Positions 15,752 through 22,056 of a stretch of DNA of 22,056 bases are shown here, one piece after another (the stretch's first letter is position 1; each line of letters begins with the position of its first letter). The position numbers were made by a program, and so were the translations under genes. Source of the DNA: Bacteroidota bacterium (GTDB lineage Bacteria; Bacteroidota; Bacteroidia; Bacteroidales; Bacteroidaceae). The notes beneath the pieces were generated by a model. The model ran no database searches, was not told where the DNA came from, and worked only from the letters and a program-made list of their open reading frames with translations. The stretch is taken from assembly GCA_023415545.1 (NCBI GenBank), contig JAEZKJ010000094.1:1-22056 (forward strand), written 5' to 3'.

Positions 15752-16381
15752 CTATTTGTTATCATCGTTCAATTTATATCCATTGTCTATCTTAATAATA
15801 ATACCCTGTTCAACAAGCATAGATAGAGTTCTTGATAAAGAAGGACGGGCAACGCCAAGAATAAAAGCAACCTCCTGCAGATTGTTAATAGTATTATTCT
15901 TCTTCATATACCCAATTATTCGTGTGCTCAAATTCTGAAGAGCAAACTCATTCAATTTTTTGCTCAGAAACAGACTTCTGTCGGAAATATCTCTTATAAA
16001 ATTTTGAAGAAGAGTACTATCTCTCTGCATCATATTGAGCAGTCCCTCTTTTGAGATAAGCCATAACTTACATGAACTTGCTGCCTCAATAGTTACAGGA
16101 AGTATATTTTCGGAACCATAAACAAATGCAGAAGCAAGTATTTGTGGTGCATGCATAGTCTCAATCTTTATCTCTTTCCCTTCACTATTTGTCATAACAG
16201 TTTTTACACTTCCCTGACAAAGAAGCATTAGTGAAGAACATTTTCCTCCTTGAAGAGCAATAATATCACCTTTTTTATATGTAGCCATTCTGTTTGATGA
16301 GGTAGAGATAAGTAAATCTACAGTTTTATCATCACAATCTTTAAATAGTGGGAAATCTGATATCTCATAAAAACTGTTCAT
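15752..16381 (-). CDS. Crp/Fnr-family regulator, HcpR-like by context
   Basis: A 209-residue transcription factor. Residues about 10-125 form a cyclic-nucleotide-binding-type beta-roll sensor domain, followed by a dimer helix and a winged helix-turn-helix (about 168-195, LQEVAFILGVARPSLSRTLSML). The N-terminus lacks the cysteine cluster of FNR, so it does not sense through that Fe-S type; scattered Cys48, Cys55 and Cys104 remain. It diverges from hcp, as HcpR-type regulators that control hybrid cluster protein often do, including in the Bacteroidales Porphyromonas gingivalis. The shared intergenic region contains a Crp/Fnr-like dyad. It probably activates hcp-ric under nitric oxide and may control itself. 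The ligand is unknown. Confidence 0.88.
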   Translation of the reverse strand: MNSFYEISDFPLFKDCDDKTVDLLISTSSNRMATYKKGDIIALQGGKCSSLMLLCQGSVKTVMTNSEGKEIKIETMHAPQILASAFVYGSENILPVTIEAASSCKLWLISKEGLLNMMQRDSTLLQNFIRDISDRSLFLSKKLNEFALQNLSTRIIGYMKKNNTINNLQEVAFILGVARPSLSRTLSMLVEQGIIIKIDNGYKLNDDNK

Positions 16382-16413
16382 ATCTACTAATTTAACTTTT
16401 ATTTGTAATGGGT

Positions 16414-16427
16414 GTAATCTATGTTAC
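16414..16427. promoter_or_regulatory. Candidate Crp/Fnr-type operator
   Basis: The dyad GTAA-TCTATG-TTAC has the half-site spacing typical of Crp/Fnr sites. Its centre (16420.5) lies about 41.5 bp before the hcp start point predicted from the -7 box, the usual place for a class II activator. Confidence 0.55.
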
Positions 16428-16449
16428 GCTTTTTCTGATGGCACTAAGA

Positions 16450-16457
16450 TAGCTTTG
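16450..16457 (+). promoter_or_regulatory. -7 box of the hcp promoter
   Basis: TAGCTTTG matches TAnnTTTG exactly. No good -33 box sits at the right distance, as expected for a promoter that depends on an activator. The predicted start point is near 16462, 45 nt before the hcp ATG. Confidence 0.6.
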
Positions 16458-16463
16458 TATTCA

Positions 16464-16471
16464 CAAATATA
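16464..16471 (-). promoter_or_regulatory. Possible -7 box for the regulator gene
   Basis: The minus strand reads TATATTTG, an exact consensus match, giving overlapping divergent promoters with hcp. No -33 box is seen; a 17-bp dyad occupies that region instead (16481-16497). Confidence 0.4.
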
Positions 16472-16480
16472 GAGAAAAGA

Positions 16481-16497
16481 TATATTAATCTAATATA
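16481..16497. repeat. 17-bp perfect dyad in the hcp leader
   Basis: TATATTA-ATC-TAATATA is a perfect 7-3-7 inverted repeat ending 9 nt before the hcp ATG. It could be a regulator site or a weak leader hairpin; because it is wholly A/T in the arms, chance is possible. Confidence 0.45.
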
Positions 16498-16506
16498 AAA
16501 AGTAGG

Positions 16507-18153
16507 ATGGAAAATAGCATGTTTTGTTTCCAGTGCCAAGAGGCAAGTAAAGGAGTAGGTTGTACATTGAAAGGTGTATGTGGGAAAAATAGTTCAACAT
16601 CAGCAGCAATGGATTTACTCCTGTTTGTTGTACGAGGTTTATCAGTAGTTGCTGAAAGAGTAAGAAATAGTGGGCATATGGTTGAGGATGATATAAATAC
16701 GTTTGTAGCAGATGCTCTTTTCTCGACAATAACTAATGCAAATTTTGATGACAACAGTATATTGAACAGAGTAAAAAAGGGATTAACTCTTCGTGAGAAG
16801 CTAAAGAAAGAGGCATTACTACTAAATATTGAGCTACCTAATGTGGATGAAGTCATTTGGAATGGAGATGAAGATGAATATATGGAGAAGGCAAAAAGTG
16901 TAGGTGTGCTTCGTGAAAAGAGTGAAGATTTGCGCTCTTTGAAAGAATTAATTGTTTATGGTATTAAAGGTATGGCTGCTTACGGTGATCATGCTGCTCG
17001 ACTTGGATATAAGGATGAGGAGATAAACTCGTTTATGCAAAGTGCCCTTTCTAAAATTACAGTGGGGAATCTTGGAGCAGATGAACTGGTTTCTCTTGTT
17101 ATTAAAACAGGGGAGGTAGGAGTGAAGGTGATGGCACTTCTTGATAAAGCAAACTGCCAAAAGTATGGAAATCCAGAGATAACAAAAGTAAATATTGGAG
17201 TAAGGAACAGACCCGGTATATTAATAAGTGGTCATGATCTTCATGATATTGAAGAGTTACTAAAACAAACCGAAGGTACAGGCGTTGATGTTTATACTCA
17301 TGGTGAGATGTTGCCTGCTCATTACTATCCTGCATTTAAGACATATTCTCATTTTGTTGGAAACTATGGTAATGCTTGGTGGAAACAGAGAGAGGAGTTT
17401 ACCTCATTCAATGGTCCTATTGTATTTACAACGAACTGTATCGTACCCCCGCTTAATGGTGCATCATACAAAGAGCGTATGTTTACAAGTAACTCTACGG
17501 GATATCCAGAGTGCAAGTATATAGAGGAGGATGAAAATGGGCGTAAAGATTATAGTGAGGTTATAGAAATTGCTAAACTATGCCAAGCGCCACAACAGAT
17601 AGAGGAGGGTGAGATTATTGGAGGTTTTGCTCATAATCAGGTTTTACAACTTGCTGATAAAGTTGTTGACGCAGTAAAGAGTGGAGCAATACGTAAGTTT
17701 ATTGTAATGGCCGGTTGTGATGGTAGGATGAAGAGCCGCGACTATTATAGTGAATTTGCTAAATCACTTCCACACGATTGTGTAATACTTACAGCAGGCT
17801 GTGCCAAGTATAGATACAATAAGTTGAATTTGGGTGATATTAACGGAATACCTCGCCTATTGGATGCCGGACAGTGTAATGATAGTTATTCACTAGCTGT
17901 TATAGCGATGAAATTGAAAGAGGTGTTACAACTTGAGGATATAAACGATTTGCCTATCTCATACAATATTGCGTGGTACGAACAGAAAGCTGTTATTGTA
18001 TTATTGGCACTTCTATATCTTGGAGTAAAGAATATTCACCTTGGCCCAACACTACCAGCATTTCTCTCTTCGGCAGTTGTAAAGGTACTCGTTGATAATT
18101 TTGGAATTGCAGGGATAACAACAGTGGATGAGGATATTAAAAAGTTGGCTTGA
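16507..18153 (+). CDS. hcp: Hybrid cluster protein (hydroxylamine/NO reductase)
   Basis: A 548-residue cytoplasmic Fe-S enzyme that reduces hydroxylamine in vitro (EC 1.7.99.1) and is thought to detoxify nitric oxide in cells. The N-terminal CX2CX8CX5C motif (Cys7, 10, 19, 25) is of the class I type, which holds a cubane cluster in anaerobes. All ligands of the hybrid cluster are recognisable: the histidine in GHDLHD, glutamate in GEMLPAH, cysteines in TTNCIVPP, AGCDGR, TAGCAKYRYN and AGQCNDS, and the Glu-x-Lys in WYEQKAV. Length is normal for the class. It is followed after 16 nt by ric, and is divergent from a Crp/Fnr regulator; no hcr reductase gene adjoins. An A/G-rich stretch precedes the ATG. 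Confidence 0.97.
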   Translation: MENSMFCFQCQEASKGVGCTLKGVCGKNSSTSAAMDLLLFVVRGLSVVAERVRNSGHMVEDDINTFVADALFSTITNANFDDNSILNRVKKGLTLREKLKKEALLLNIELPNVDEVIWNGDEDEYMEKAKSVGVLREKSEDLRSLKELIVYGIKGMAAYGDHAARLGYKDEEINSFMQSALSKITVGNLGADELVSLVIKTGEVGVKVMALLDKANCQKYGNPEITKVNIGVRNRPGILISGHDLHDIEELLKQTEGTGVDVYTHGEMLPAHYYPAFKTYSHFVGNYGNAWWKQREEFTSFNGPIVFTTNCIVPPLNGASYKERMFTSNSTGYPECKYIEEDENGRKDYSEVIEIAKLCQAPQQIEEGEIIGGFAHNQVLQLADKVVDAVKSGAIRKFIVMAGCDGRMKSRDYYSEFAKSLPHDCVILTAGCAKYRYNKLNLGDINGIPRLLDAGQCNDSYSLAVIAMKLKEVLQLEDINDLPISYNIAWYEQKAVIVLLALLYLGVKNIHLGPTLPAFLSSAVVKVLVDNFGIAGITTVDEDIKKLA

Positions 18154-18169
18154 TAAAAAATAGAAATAT

Positions 18170-18898
18170 ATGAGAAAACAGGAGTTAAAGCTAAAGAACG
18201 TAGGAGAAATTGTAGCAAAAAATTATTCTACTGCTAGAGTCTTTAAAAAATATGGTATAGATTATTGTTGCCATGGAGATTGTTCACTTGTAGAGGCGTG
18301 TGTCAAAAAAAATCTCTCTTTGGATAAGATAGCAGAGGAACTTCTTAGCATAGAGGTGATAAATGAAAAAAATATACCTTTCGAATCTTGGCCTCTTGAT
18401 CTGCTTATTGACTATGTATTGAAGATTCATCATAGAGGAATTCGTAAAAATGGACCTATTCTTATTGAACTGATAAAGAAAGTAAGAGATGTGCATGGAA
18501 AGAATCATCCGGAACTTGTAGAGCTATACAATCTGGTATCTGAATCTCTTATTGATCTAGATTCCCATCTTTTAAAAGAGGAGAATGTACTATTCCCATA
18601 TCTTTACGAGCTATTCAAATCGTATGCTAATGGCATGGTTATGGAACCTATGCATTGTGGAACTATATCCAATCCAATACGTGTAATGCGTATGGAGCAT
18701 GAGGCTGAAGGAAATAGATATCTTCATATCCGTGAACTTACGAACAATTTCGAGATTCCTGAAGATGGGTGTGCTACATATAGAGTTATGATGAAAGAGC
18801 TTGAATTTTTCATTGATGCACTTTTTGAACATATACATATAGAGAACAATATTCTGTTCCCCGGTTTTGAAAAGGTGGAACGTGAGTGTGTAAGATAG
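18170..18898 (+). CDS. ric: Di-iron Fe-S cluster repair protein RIC (ScdA/YtfE/DnrN)
   Basis: A 242-residue cytoplasmic protein that repairs Fe-S centres after nitric oxide or oxidative damage. The N-terminal ScdA_N domain (about 8-60) has the GIDYCCHGDCSL motif with the paired cysteines 33-34. The hemerythrin-like domain carries the di-iron ligands with the spacing of E. coli YtfE: His88 (or His87), His133 with Glu137 four residues on, His177, and His221 with Glu225. It is slightly longer than YtfE (220). It starts 16 nt after hcp, so both are surely one transcript under the same nitric-oxide-responsive promoter. Confidence 0.95.
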   Translation: MRKQELKLKNVGEIVAKNYSTARVFKKYGIDYCCHGDCSLVEACVKKNLSLDKIAEELLSIEVINEKNIPFESWPLDLLIDYVLKIHHRGIRKNGPILIELIKKVRDVHGKNHPELVELYNLVSESLIDLDSHLLKEENVLFPYLYELFKSYANGMVMEPMHCGTISNPIRVMRMEHEAEGNRYLHIRELTNNFEIPEDGCATYRVMMKELEFFIDALFEHIHIENNILFPGFEKVERECVR

Positions 18899-18958
18899 TT
18901 TTTTCAGCTTGATTTGGTTTAAAAATTCTGCATAACTTACTTTTTTACATTCATGATA

Positions 18959-19004
18959 AAACTGCACCATAAAAGTTTTTTATCTGACTTTTGTGGTGCA
19001 GTTT
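18959..19004 (+). terminator. Terminator of the hcp-ric operon
   Basis: An 18-bp stem with one G-U pair (18959-18976 with 18987-19004) and a 10-nt loop, ending in a T-rich arm, 60 nt after the ric stop. It separates the stress operon from the fucose symporter gene. Confidence 0.85.
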
Positions 19005-19134
19005 ATATCTGACTCTTGGGGTCATATCATTATACTATTGAGAGAACCTTTAGTCTATAAGCAACCATAACTTTTTATCATATTTGATTATATTTTTTTA
19101 TTTTAAAACTAAAAAAGTATAACTTTACCTCATT

Positions 19135-20448
19135 ATGAGAAACAATAAGAAAGAATCAATATTATCGTTTGAGGGAGCTAAATATCTTATCCCATTTATA
19201 CTTATTACAAGCTGTTTTGCACTATGGGGATTCGCTAATGACATAACGCATCCTATGGTAAAAGCATTTTCAAAAATATTTAGGATGAGTGTTACAGATG
19301 GAGCACTTATTCAGGTCGCTTTTTATGGAGGTTATTTCGCTATGGCTTTTCCGGCAGCTATGTTCATTCAAAAATATAGTTACAAAAGTGGTGTACTTCT
19401 TGGACTTGCTTTGTATGCCATTGGTGCCTTTATGTTTTTCCCTGCACTGCAGATAGGTAGTTACTATCCATTTCTGTTAGCATATTTTATCCTTACATGT
19501 GGTTTATCATTTTTGGAAACCAGTTGTAATCCATACATTCTATCAATGGGTAGTGAAAAAAGTGCTACCCGTCGTTTGAATCTGGCTCAGTCATTCAATC
19601 CTATGGGCTCACTCTTAGGGATGTATGTTGCTATGAACTTTATACAGAATCGTCTTGATCCAACAGATACAGTAGGGCGTAACAGTTTGTCGGATATTGA
19701 ATTTGAGGCAATGAAAAATTCGGATTTATCTATTTTAGTTACTCCATATTTGACACTTGGAATTGTTGTTTTGGTGATGTTTGCAATAATATATTTTACC
19801 AAAATGCCTAACAGTAGTGATCAGTCGCATGATATTGACTTTATCCCAACAATTAAACGTTTAGTTTCAATAAAGCGTTATCGTGAGGGCGTTATAGCAC
19901 AATTTTTCTATGTTGGAGCTCAGATAATGTGCTGGACATTTATTATTCAGTATGGAACACGTCTTTTCATGTCGCAAGGTATGGGAGAACAAGCAGCAGA
20001 GGTTCTTTCACAGAGATATAATATTGTCGCGATGATAATTTTCTGTTGCAGCCGTTTTATTTGTACATTCCTTCTACGTTTCTTCTCTCCTGGTAAATTG
20101 TTGAGTAGGTTATCATTTGTTGCTATATTCTTAACTATCGGTGTTATATCTTTCCAAAATATATGGGGTATTTACTGCTTGGTTGCCATTTCTGCATGTA
20201 TGTCTCTTATGTTCCCTACTATTTATGGAATAGCATTACATGGTATAGGCGAAGATGCAAAATATGGTGCAGCAGGTCTTATAATGGCAATTCTTGGTGG
20301 CTCTATTCTGCCTCCTCTTCAGGCTTTGATTATTGACCAAGGAACTGTGTGGAATATGCCGGCTGTGAATCTTTCTTTTATCCTTCCACTAATATGCTTT
20401 ATTGTTATTACAATTTATGGAAGTCGCTCTTTTAATAGAGAGAGATAG
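19135..20448 (+). CDS. fucP: L-fucose:H+ symporter, FucP-type
   Basis: A 437-residue MFS symporter with twelve predicted membrane segments. It tracks E. coli FucP closely: FALWGFANDITHPM with the essential acid Asp36, VAFYGGYFAMAFPAA, KSGVLLGLALYAIGA, then LSFLETSCNPY with Glu128, and RLNLAQSFNPMGS. These two acids are the proton/sugar-coupling residues of FucP. Related Bacteroidota proteins may take glucose, galactose or N-acetylglucosamine, but the FucP blocks and the GH29 fucosidase 4 kb upstream favour fucose. No fucose catabolic genes (fucI, fucK, fucA) are in view. Its own promoter is not clear: TAACTTTA at 19120-19127 is near-consensus but too close to the ATG. Confidence 0.9.
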   Translation: MRNNKKESILSFEGAKYLIPFILITSCFALWGFANDITHPMVKAFSKIFRMSVTDGALIQVAFYGGYFAMAFPAAMFIQKYSYKSGVLLGLALYAIGAFMFFPALQIGSYYPFLLAYFILTCGLSFLETSCNPYILSMGSEKSATRRLNLAQSFNPMGSLLGMYVAMNFIQNRLDPTDTVGRNSLSDIEFEAMKNSDLSILVTPYLTLGIVVLVMFAIIYFTKMPNSSDQSHDIDFIPTIKRLVSIKRYREGVIAQFFYVGAQIMCWTFIIQYGTRLFMSQGMGEQAAEVLSQRYNIVAMIIFCCSRFICTFLLRFFSPGKLLSRLSFVAIFLTIGVISFQNIWGIYCLVAISACMSLMFPTIYGIALHGIGEDAKYGAAGLIMAILGGSILPPLQALIIDQGTVWNMPAVNLSFILPLICFIVITIYGSRSFNRER

Positions 20449-20468
20449 TAAATAGCTACTGTATTTAA

Positions 20469-20499
20469 TTTGAGCGAGCCATTATTTGTGCTATTTTTG
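20469..20499 (+). promoter_or_regulatory. Promoter of the coiled-coil protein gene
   Basis: TTTG (20469-20472), a 19-nt spacer and TATTTTTG (20492-20499) give a textbook Bacteroidota promoter, with a predicted start about 15 nt before the ATG at 20520. Confidence 0.75.
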
Positions 20500-20519
20500 T
20501 ATAAAAAGAAAGAACTACT

Positions 20520-20954
20520 ATGGCAGTGGAACCTCAACAACTCTCTATTCAATTTGTAGATGAAGTTTATGATGACAAAATTGACTCGCAAGAGTTGAAT
20601 GATATCGTTGTAAATAAGATAGGTAGAGAGATTGACCAACGCATTGAAGAGTTAGAAAATACTCTTCACTCACGCAAAAATGATCTTCAAACTATTCATC
20701 ATAAAATGGAGATGACTATGATGAAAGAAGATGAATTTCTTCTTTTTGGTAAGAAGGAGGGTGCATTAGATCTATTTCCTACGGAGAGATGCGACTTTTC
20801 TTTATCAAATATTAAAAGAATTGAGGCTCCAATATTAATGGATATTGAAAAATTGACAAAAGAGATTGACAAACTCAAACGTGATCGAGAGAAACTTATT
20901 AATAAACAGATCGAGATTATTAATTCTCAAAAGAATCTTTTCGACTTCGATTAA
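20520..20954 (+). CDS. Coiled-coil protein of unknown function
   Basis: A 144-residue, highly charged cytoplasmic protein that I do not recognise. Two stretches look like coiled coils: about 30-68 (EIDQRIEELENTLHSRKNDLQ region) and about 108-138 (DIEKLTKEIDKLKRDREKL region, with leucine/isoleucine at heptad spacing). A middle segment (about 70-100) with FLLFGKKEGALDLFPTERCDFS may be a small folded core. No signal peptide, membrane segment or catalytic motif. It has a strong promoter of its own, and 90 nt separate it from the GTPase gene. The strong promoter and absence of a competing frame support it being real. Function unknown. Confidence 0.75.
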   Translation: MAVEPQQLSIQFVDEVYDDKIDSQELNDIVVNKIGREIDQRIEELENTLHSRKNDLQTIHHKMEMTMMKEDEFLLFGKKEGALDLFPTERCDFSLSNIKRIEAPILMDIEKLTKEIDKLKRDREKLINKQIEIINSQKNLFDFD

Positions 20955-21006
20955 TATATCTTATGTCAATCTTTACTAAATCATCAAACCTTTTGGGAGA
21001 TAGATG

Positions 21007-21021
21007 ATAATAATTTATTAT
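21007..21021. promoter_or_regulatory. Candidate Fur/Zur-type 7-1-7 operator
   Basis: ATAATAA-t-TTATTAT is a perfect 15-bp dyad with the 7-1-7 layout used by Fur-family regulators. It lies 23 nt before the start of a COG0523 metallochaperone-type gene, between a TTTG at 20992-20995 and a weak -7-like TATACTTCG (21019-21027). All arm bases are A/T, so chance cannot be dismissed. Confidence 0.4.
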
Positions 21022-21044
21022 ACTTCGCAAAAATGTAAGCCAAT

Positions 21045-22056
21045 ATGAAAAAAGAGATACCAATACTTCTATTGACCGGCTACTTGGGTAGCGGTAAAAC
21101 TACACTGGTCAATAATATTCTTAGAAATCGTAAAGGGATAAAGTTTGCCGTTATCGTAAATGATATTGGTGAAGTTAATATTGATGCCGAACTTATCCAG
21201 AAGGGTGGTATTGTAGGTAAAGAGGATGATAGTCTTGTAGCTCTGCAAAATGGGTGTATTTGCTGTACTCTTAAAATGGATTTAGTTAAACAAATTGGTG
21301 AACTGACATCTACGGGTAACTTTGATTATATTGTTATTGAAGCCAGTGGTATTTGTGAACCTGAACCTATTGCCCAGACTCTGTGCTATTTGCCAAGTAT
21401 GGATGAGTCGATAACTAAACATGGTATTCCACGCCTTGATTGTGTGACTACTGTTGTTGATGCTCTTCGTCTTCAAAGTGAATTCGACTGTGGTAAAGAG
21501 TTGACTCGTCAGGATATTGATGATCAAGATATCGAGAACCTTATTATTCAACAGATAGAGTTTTGTAATATAATCCTACTAAATAAAGCCTCTGAGGTAA
21601 AACCCGAGGAGTTGAAACGTATTAAGGAGATTGTACGTGCTCTTCAGCCTGTAGCTAAAATTATAGAATGCGATTATGCTGACGTCAATCTTGATAATTT
21701 AATTTATACAAACCTTTTCGACTTTGAAAAAGTTGCTACATCTGCAGGATGGGTGCGTGGTATAGAGCGTGGAGCAACTAAGGAGGAAGAGGAAGAAGCT
21801 CTTCATCCATTAGAATATCATCATGAGCATGACCATGAACATGATGATCACGATCACGATCACGACCATGAACACCATGACCATCATGACCATCATGACC
21901 ATCATGACCATGAGCAAGGGCATCACGATCATTCCCATAAATGCGGTGACCATTGCCATCACCACCATCATCATGAAGGAGGTGAGGTAGAGGAGTATGG
22001 TATTGAGACATTTGTATACTATCGTCGTCCGGCTTTCGATATATTCAAGTTTGATA
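21045..22056 (+). CDS. COG0523/CobW-family GTPase with His-rich segment, 3' truncated by window
   Basis: The frame is open from the ATG at 21045 to the window edge (337 residues seen). The G3E-type GTPase domain shows Walker A GYLGSGKT (12-19), the metal-binding CxCC at 71-74 in NGCICC, and VIEASG (97-102). The guanine motif reads NKAS (180-183) where NKxD is usual. Residues 259-310 are a metal-binding-type segment with 29 histidines among 52 residues, plus Cys300 and Cys304. The C-terminal CobW_C domain seems to begin after it (FVYYRRPAFDIFKF). The family inserts or delivers zinc, cobalt or other metals to target proteins; zinc is most likely with such a His-rich stretch. No start codon alternative is better. 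Confidence 0.93.
   Translation, partial: MKKEIPILLLTGYLGSGKTTLVNNILRNRKGIKFAVIVNDIGEVNIDAELIQKGGIVGKEDDSLVALQNGCICCTLKMDLVKQIGELTSTGNFDYIVIEASGICEPEPIAQTLCYLPSMDESITKHGIPRLDCVTTVVDALRLQSEFDCGKELTRQDIDDQDIENLIIQQIEFCNIILLNKASEVKPEELKRIKEIVRALQPVAKIIECDYADVNLDNLIYTNLFDFEKVATSAGWVRGIERGATKEEEEEALHPLEYHHEHDHEHDDHDHDHDHEHHDHHDHHDHHDHEQGHHDHSHKCGDHCHHHHHHEGGEVEEYGIETFVYYRRPAFDIFKFD

Noticed and set aside
15752..16381. FNR-type oxygen-sensing Fe-S cluster in the regulator
   Set aside because: The N-terminal cysteine group needed for the FNR cluster is absent; only scattered cysteines are present.
21879..21911. Short tandem repeat that could be taken for an array
   Set aside because: The units are 9 bp, coding (Asp-His-His) and have no spacers, so this is not a CRISPR array.
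21778..22011. Minus-strand 77-residue His/Asp/Gly-rich open frame at the right end
   Set aside because: It is the antisense of the CAT/GAC repeat in the GTPase gene, whose frame is supported by Walker A, CxCC and the continuing CobW_C domain.

Overview
The window looks like chromosomal DNA from a Bacteroidales bacterium, probably a gut-type member of the order; I cannot name the species. It is AT-rich. Several genes are preceded by Bacteroidota-type promoters (a TTTG-like -33 box about 19 nt before TAnnTTTG). The gene families fit the same group: a thiamine operon led by an outer-membrane receptor, PnuC-type transport, a FucP-type symporter, secreted glycoside hydrolases, a PepSY-like secreted protein and a YtxH/holin-family membrane operon.

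Layout. 1-1220: the 3' part of a XylE-type sugar:H+ symporter. 1388-2236 (minus): a three-gene operon of small envelope proteins (YtxH, holin-family, unknown). 2450-2938 (plus): a SPOR-domain lipoprotein. 3021-3647 (minus): a short formate/nitrite-type channel. 8440 down to 3974 (minus): promoter, TPP riboswitch, TonB-dependent receptor, PnuT-type transporter, thiamine pyrophosphokinase and an SDR oxidoreductase, which together make a thiamine salvage operon. 8524-9270 (minus) and 9384-10877 (plus): a divergent pair, an exported metallo-beta-lactamase-fold hydrolase and a Memo-AMMECR1 fusion. 10948-11436 (minus): a PepSY-like secreted protein. 11635-15015 (plus): a GH8 enzyme resembling reducing-end xylose-releasing exo-oligoxylanase and a GH29 fucosidase with a C-terminal carbohydrate-binding-like domain. 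15123-18898: a nitrosative-stress island, in which a Crp/Fnr regulator and an HD-domain protein (minus) diverge from hcp and the di-iron repair gene ric (plus). 19135-20448: a FucP-type L-fucose symporter. 20520-20954: a coiled-coil protein of unknown function. 21045 to the end: a COG0523/CobW GTPase with a very His-rich segment, cut by the window edge.

How the genes may work together. The GH29 enzyme can release fucose and the FucP-type protein can import it. The GH8 enzyme trims xylo-oligosaccharides and the XylE-type protein would import xylose. None of these sits in a SusC/SusD locus. In the stress island, Hcp removes NO-derived species and RIC repairs damaged Fe-S or di-iron centres. A 14-bp dyad (GTAA-N6-TTAC) is centred about 41.5 bp upstream of the predicted hcp start point, which is where a Crp/Fnr activator would bind. 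No tRNA, rRNA, CRISPR array or insertion sequence was seen.

The points most worth a second look are the hcp/regulator intergenic region and the HD-domain partner, the SDR at the end of the thiamine operon, the His-rich GTPase with an upstream 7-1-7 dyad, the Memo-AMMECR1 fusion without its radical-SAM partner, and the chain of overlapping hairpins at 12947-13042. I found no convincing wholly new system.
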